Below, piece after piece: positions 4,504 through 6,893 of a stretch of 6,893 nt of DNA. The stretch comes from Chitinophagaceae bacterium (GTDB lineage: Bacteria; Bacteroidota; Bacteroidia; Chitinophagales; Chitinophagaceae): NCBI GenBank assembly GCA_021323155.1, contig JAJTCI010000206.1, positions 1 to 6,893 of the forward strand, written 5' to 3'. How positions within the stretch are numbered: the first letter of the stretch is position 1; each line of letters opens with the position of its first letter. Under the pieces are notes generated by a model. That model ran no database searches. It was not told the DNA's origin and saw only the letters and a list, made by a program, of their open reading frames with translations. The position numbers and the translations under genes are program-made.

Positions 4504-6171
4504 ATGAAATATCCATTATTCGGCGCGTTAGTATTTATGTCGTTCCTGGCATGTAAAGACAACCGTTTTTCCGCAACTGAATTAGCCACGTCCCTGGAGT
4601 TGAAGCGAGGTGCGATGATATCCTGCGGCCCTGCAGATGCTCAATTCGGATCGCTGAGTTTCGAGATCAAAGCGAAGCCGGGGGTACAGGAGCTTTTTAC
4701 ACTTGGTGTTAAAATGCTGCACTCGTTCGAATACGATGAAGCGGAAAAAGTATTCGCGTCTATCATCGATAAGGACCCGCAATGTGCCATGGCTTACTGG
4801 GGAGTAGCGATGAGTAACTTCCACCCGTTGTGGACACCTCCTACCGAAGCGGAGTTCAGGAAAGGCAGTAAGGCACTGCAGATCGCGAAAGAGTTGGCAG
4901 ATGAACCCGGCAAAGAAGCTGACTATATCGATGCACTCGCCGCCTATTATACGGAAGGGAAGGAGGAGAATCACCGGAGCCGTTGCCTGCGTTTCGAGCA
5001 GGCGATGGAATCGACGAGAGCCAAGTATCCACAAGACAAGGAGACCGCCATTTTTTATGCCCTGAGCCTGACAGCAGCGGCGGACCCGGCCGACAAGACC
5101 TACACTAAACAAAAAAAAGCGGGTGACATCCTGAACGCTATGTATGGCGGTAACCCGAACCACCCCGGTATCATCCATTATATCATCCATACGTATGACT
5201 CACCGGAACTGGCGGTCCTGGCCCTGCCCGCGGCACGAAAATATGCTTCGGTAGCACCGTCATCCGCGCACGCCCTGCACATGCCCTCGCATATTTTCAC
5301 CAGGTTGGGATTGTGGCAGGAGGCGATTAAATCCAACCAGGCTTCGGTAGAATCGGCCAAATGCTATGCTGAACAGGCCGGTATCAAAGGCCACTGGGAT
5401 GAAGAACTGCATGGGATGGATTACCTGACCTACGCCTATTTACAGATGGGCGATAACCGGATGGCCCGCCAGCAATGGGATTACCTGAAAACGATTACCA
5501 CGGTAGAACCGACCAATTTTAAGGTGGTGTATGCCTATGCGGCCATCCCGTCCCGTTACGTGCTGGAGAACAAGCTCTGGAAGGAAGCCGCGGGGATCGG
5601 CATACACCTGGACAACCTGGACTGGAAGGGCCACCAATGGCAAAAGGCCATCCTTCATTTTACCCGGGCGCTGGGAAACGTTCAAATAAAGAATAAAGCG
5701 GCGGCGGCCAGCGAGGTAGGGCAATTAAAGCTGATCCACGAGGCGCTCCTTGCCGGTAAAGACACCTACAAGGCCGAACAGGTGAAGATCCAGTGGAAGG
5801 CCGCCCAGGCCTGGCTACACCTGCTGCAACAGAAGAGCGACGCTTTAACGTTGATGCAGGAAGCGGCAGACCTGGAAGACAGGACCGAGAAGCACCCGGT
5901 GACCCCTGGCGAGGTATTACCGGCCAGGCAGCTCCTGGCCGACATGCTGTTGTCCTTAGGTCGGTATGCGGATGCCCTTTCAGCCTATGAAGCGGATTCA
6001 AAACGACATCCCAACCGTTTCAATACCGTTTACGGCGCAGCGGTGGCAGCCAACAAGTTGGGCGACCAGGCAAAGGCCAGGCTGTATTATGAACAGTTGC
6101 TGGATATAGCGGCTCCTGGTTCAGACCGGCCGGAGGTGGCGGAGGCCAGGAAATACCTGCGTAGAGGATGA
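4504..6171 (+). CDS. TPR-repeat lipoprotein of unknown function
   Basis: The product is 555 residues. The start at ATG 4504 is chosen because it gives a compact lipoprotein signal, MKYPLFGALVFMSFLAC, with Cys17 as the lipidation site; an upstream GTG at 4480 would add eight residues that spoil it. CKDN after cleavage loosely resembles the acidic lipoprotein export signal described in Bacteroidota, so surface exposure is possible. A TPR-like helical pair is seen at 66-103 (LGVKMLHSFEYDEAEKVFAS then AYWG), with more at about 481-535 (LLSLGRYADALSAYE, then ANKLGDQAKARLYYEQLL). The middle carries conserved His-rich motifs, HPGIIHYIIHTYD (220-232) and HALHMPSHIF (256-265), known from a widespread family of uncharacterised TPR proteins. 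It sits between the rplL terminator and the rpoB promoter, so it is probably its own unit. TPR modules usually mediate protein-protein contacts; no specific partner or reaction can be named. Confidence 0.85.
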   Translation: MKYPLFGALVFMSFLACKDNRFSATELATSLELKRGAMISCGPADAQFGSLSFEIKAKPGVQELFTLGVKMLHSFEYDEAEKVFASIIDKDPQCAMAYWGVAMSNFHPLWTPPTEAEFRKGSKALQIAKELADEPGKEADYIDALAAYYTEGKEENHRSRCLRFEQAMESTRAKYPQDKETAIFYALSLTAAADPADKTYTKQKKAGDILNAMYGGNPNHPGIIHYIIHTYDSPELAVLALPAARKYASVAPSSAHALHMPSHIFTRLGLWQEAIKSNQASVESAKCYAEQAGIKGHWDEELHGMDYLTYAYLQMGDNRMARQQWDYLKTITTVEPTNFKVVYAYAAIPSRYVLENKLWKEAAGIGIHLDNLDWKGHQWQKAILHFTRALGNVQIKNKAAAASEVGQLKLIHEALLAGKDTYKAEQVKIQWKAAQAWLHLLQQKSDALTLMQEAADLEDRTEKHPVTPGEVLPARQLLADMLLSLGRYADALSAYEADSKRHPNRFNTVYGAAVAANKLGDQAKARLYYEQLLDIAAPGSDRPEVAEARKYLRRG

Positions 6172-6293
6172 AGCGGGAGGACCACAATAGTGCTATAATC
6201 CTTAAAACCCGATTATAATCGCCGGCATCTGGCAAAATCTTCCCCAAAAGCGCTGGTTTTTACTGCAAAAGATCTGTTATGGCTTAAAATTTG
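6172..6293 (+). other. Spacer after the TPR gene, no gene or clear terminator
   Basis: I found no ORF with family resemblance, no tRNA and no canonical terminator here. The only structure noted is the short palindrome GATTATAATC near 6211-6220. Transcription of the TPR gene may end weakly here or run into rpoB. Confidence 0.5.
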
Positions 6294-6326
6294 TTTGCGG
6301 CCATATTTCTTTATTTCTTACTTTTG
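6294..6326 (+). promoter_or_regulatory. Bacteroidota-type promoter of rpoB
   Basis: TTTG at 6294-6297, a 21-nt spacer, and TACTTTTG at 6319-6326 match the Bacteroidota promoter consensus fully in both boxes. A second TTTG at 6290-6293 is less well spaced. The start site would be near 6331-6335, giving rpoB a leader of about 130 nt. Confidence 0.75.
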
Positions 6327-6331
6327 CTCTC

Positions 6332-6464
6332 CTTTTAAAATTTGGGCTAATTAGCGACGGCTTTTCAACAAGGCGCCAAAATGTTGAACCGCCAAACCAG
6401 CATGCATTGGGAACCTGTAAGTTCTCCCCAAATTATTTTGCAAATAACCGGTTTCAAAATAACT
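6332..6464 (+). promoter_or_regulatory. Structured 5' leader of rpoB
   Basis: TTCAACA (6364-6370) and TGTTGAA (6382-6388) make a perfect 7-bp stem with an 11-nt loop. GGGAAC (6409-6414) pairs with GTTCTC (6421-6426) with one G-U pair, or alternatively TTGGGAAC pairs with GTT...CCCAA. Neither is followed by a T-run. The rest up to the start codon is A/T-rich. A role in tuning RNA polymerase synthesis is inference. Confidence 0.4.
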
Positions 6465-6893
6465 ATGTCAACAACACAACTCAACAACAGGTTCAGCTTC
6501 GGTAAAACAAAACACCTGGCTGACGCACCTGATTTGCTCGACATTCAATTAGAATCCTTCAGAGAATTTTTCCAGTTAGAAACCACCCCAGACAAACGTA
6601 ACGTAGAAGGTTTATTCCGCGTGTTCAAAGAGAATTTCCCGATCACTGATACGCGGAACATTTTCGTGCTGGAGTTTCTTGATTATTTTATCGATCCGCC
6701 ACGTTACACCATTGAAGAGTGTATGGAGCGTGGATTGACCTACGCGGTTCCTCTCAAGGCAAAGCTCAGGCTTAGCTGTAACGATGAGGAGCACGTGGAT
6801 TTCCAGACGATCGTACAGGACGTATTCCTCGGGAACATCCCTTATATGACCCCCAGGGGTACTTTCGTAATTAACGGTGCTGAAAGGGTGGTT
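6465..6893 (+). CDS. rpoB: DNA-directed RNA polymerase subunit beta, N-terminal part (partial)
   Basis: The gene starts at ATG 6465 (MSTTQLNNRFSFGKTKHLAD) and stays open for 143 codons to the window edge. It is clearly the RNA polymerase beta subunit: SFGK near the start, PDLLDIQLESFREFFQ (22-37), YTIEECMERGLTYAVPLKAKL (81-101, beta1 region), and the conserved FLGNIPYMTPRGTFVINGAERVV (121-143). Beta, together with beta', forms the catalytic core and RNA/DNA channel. The rifampicin-resistance region and the other conserved regions lie beyond the window. The A-rich CAAAATAACT before the ATG, without a Shine-Dalgarno sequence, supports this start. It has its own promoter and leader, and is separated from rplL by the TPR gene. 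Confidence 0.98.
   Translation, partial: MSTTQLNNRFSFGKTKHLADAPDLLDIQLESFREFFQLETTPDKRNVEGLFRVFKENFPITDTRNIFVLEFLDYFIDPPRYTIEECMERGLTYAVPLKAKLRLSCNDEEHVDFQTIVQDVFLGNIPYMTPRGTFVINGAERVV

Noticed and set aside
4582..5190. 202-codon open frame on the minus strand within the TPR gene
   Set aside because: It lies fully antisense to a well-supported protein, has no family resemblance and no promoter or context; a shadow of the coding frame.

Overview
The window is the tuf end to rpoB start of the ribosomal protein/RNA polymerase gene cluster of a Bacteroidota bacterium, read entirely on the + strand: 3' end of tuf, tRNA-Trp(CCA), secE, nusG, a DUF4920 gene, rplK, rplA, rplJ, rplL, a TPR lipoprotein gene, and the 5' end of rpoB. 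Several signs point to Bacteroidota. Three upstream regions carry the TTTG/TTG plus TAnnTTTG promoter type of this phylum. Start codons are preceded by A-rich stretches rather than Shine-Dalgarno sequences. The protein sequences, the DUF4920 protein and the short lipoprotein signal also fit. The intermediate G+C content and the protein style suggest a Chitinophagaceae-like organism, but that family-level placement is inference.

Layout: 1-114 is the end of EF-Tu. A TAnnTTTG promoter and a 16-bp hairpin fill 115-207. trnW is at 208-279, followed by a spacer with a perfect 20-bp palindrome and CAATGAC repeats. secE and nusG are nearly contiguous (384-1187) and end in an intrinsic terminator. A secreted DUF4920 protein (1236-1709) stands alone between two terminators. 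A strong-looking promoter (1784-1813) then drives rplK-rplA-rplJ-rplL through a structured leader of about 130 nt, and a strong terminator at 4333-4362 closes this unit. Next comes a 555-residue TPR lipoprotein (4504-6171). rpoB has its own promoter (6294-6326) and a long leader.

How the genes work together: EF-Tu, tRNA-Trp, L11, L1, L10 and L7/L12 serve translation; L10 and L7/L12 form the stalk that recruits EF-Tu and EF-G. SecE is part of the protein-export channel. NusG and RpoB act in transcription elongation. The two additional genes encode exported proteins and look like guests, because terminators or promoters separate them from the housekeeping units.

The most striking point is rplA. 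Its normal N-terminus is encoded from 2425, but the frame hits a stop at 2482. The rest of L1 continues in a different frame, and about 18 conserved residues are missing between the two parts. This fits a deletion of about 59 bp at a short direct repeat, or an assembly error. Other points of interest are a 48-residue Ala/Glu/Pro tail on L10, nested hairpins between rplJ and rplL, a motif shared by the rplK and rplL leaders, and tiny ORFs in the rplK leader.
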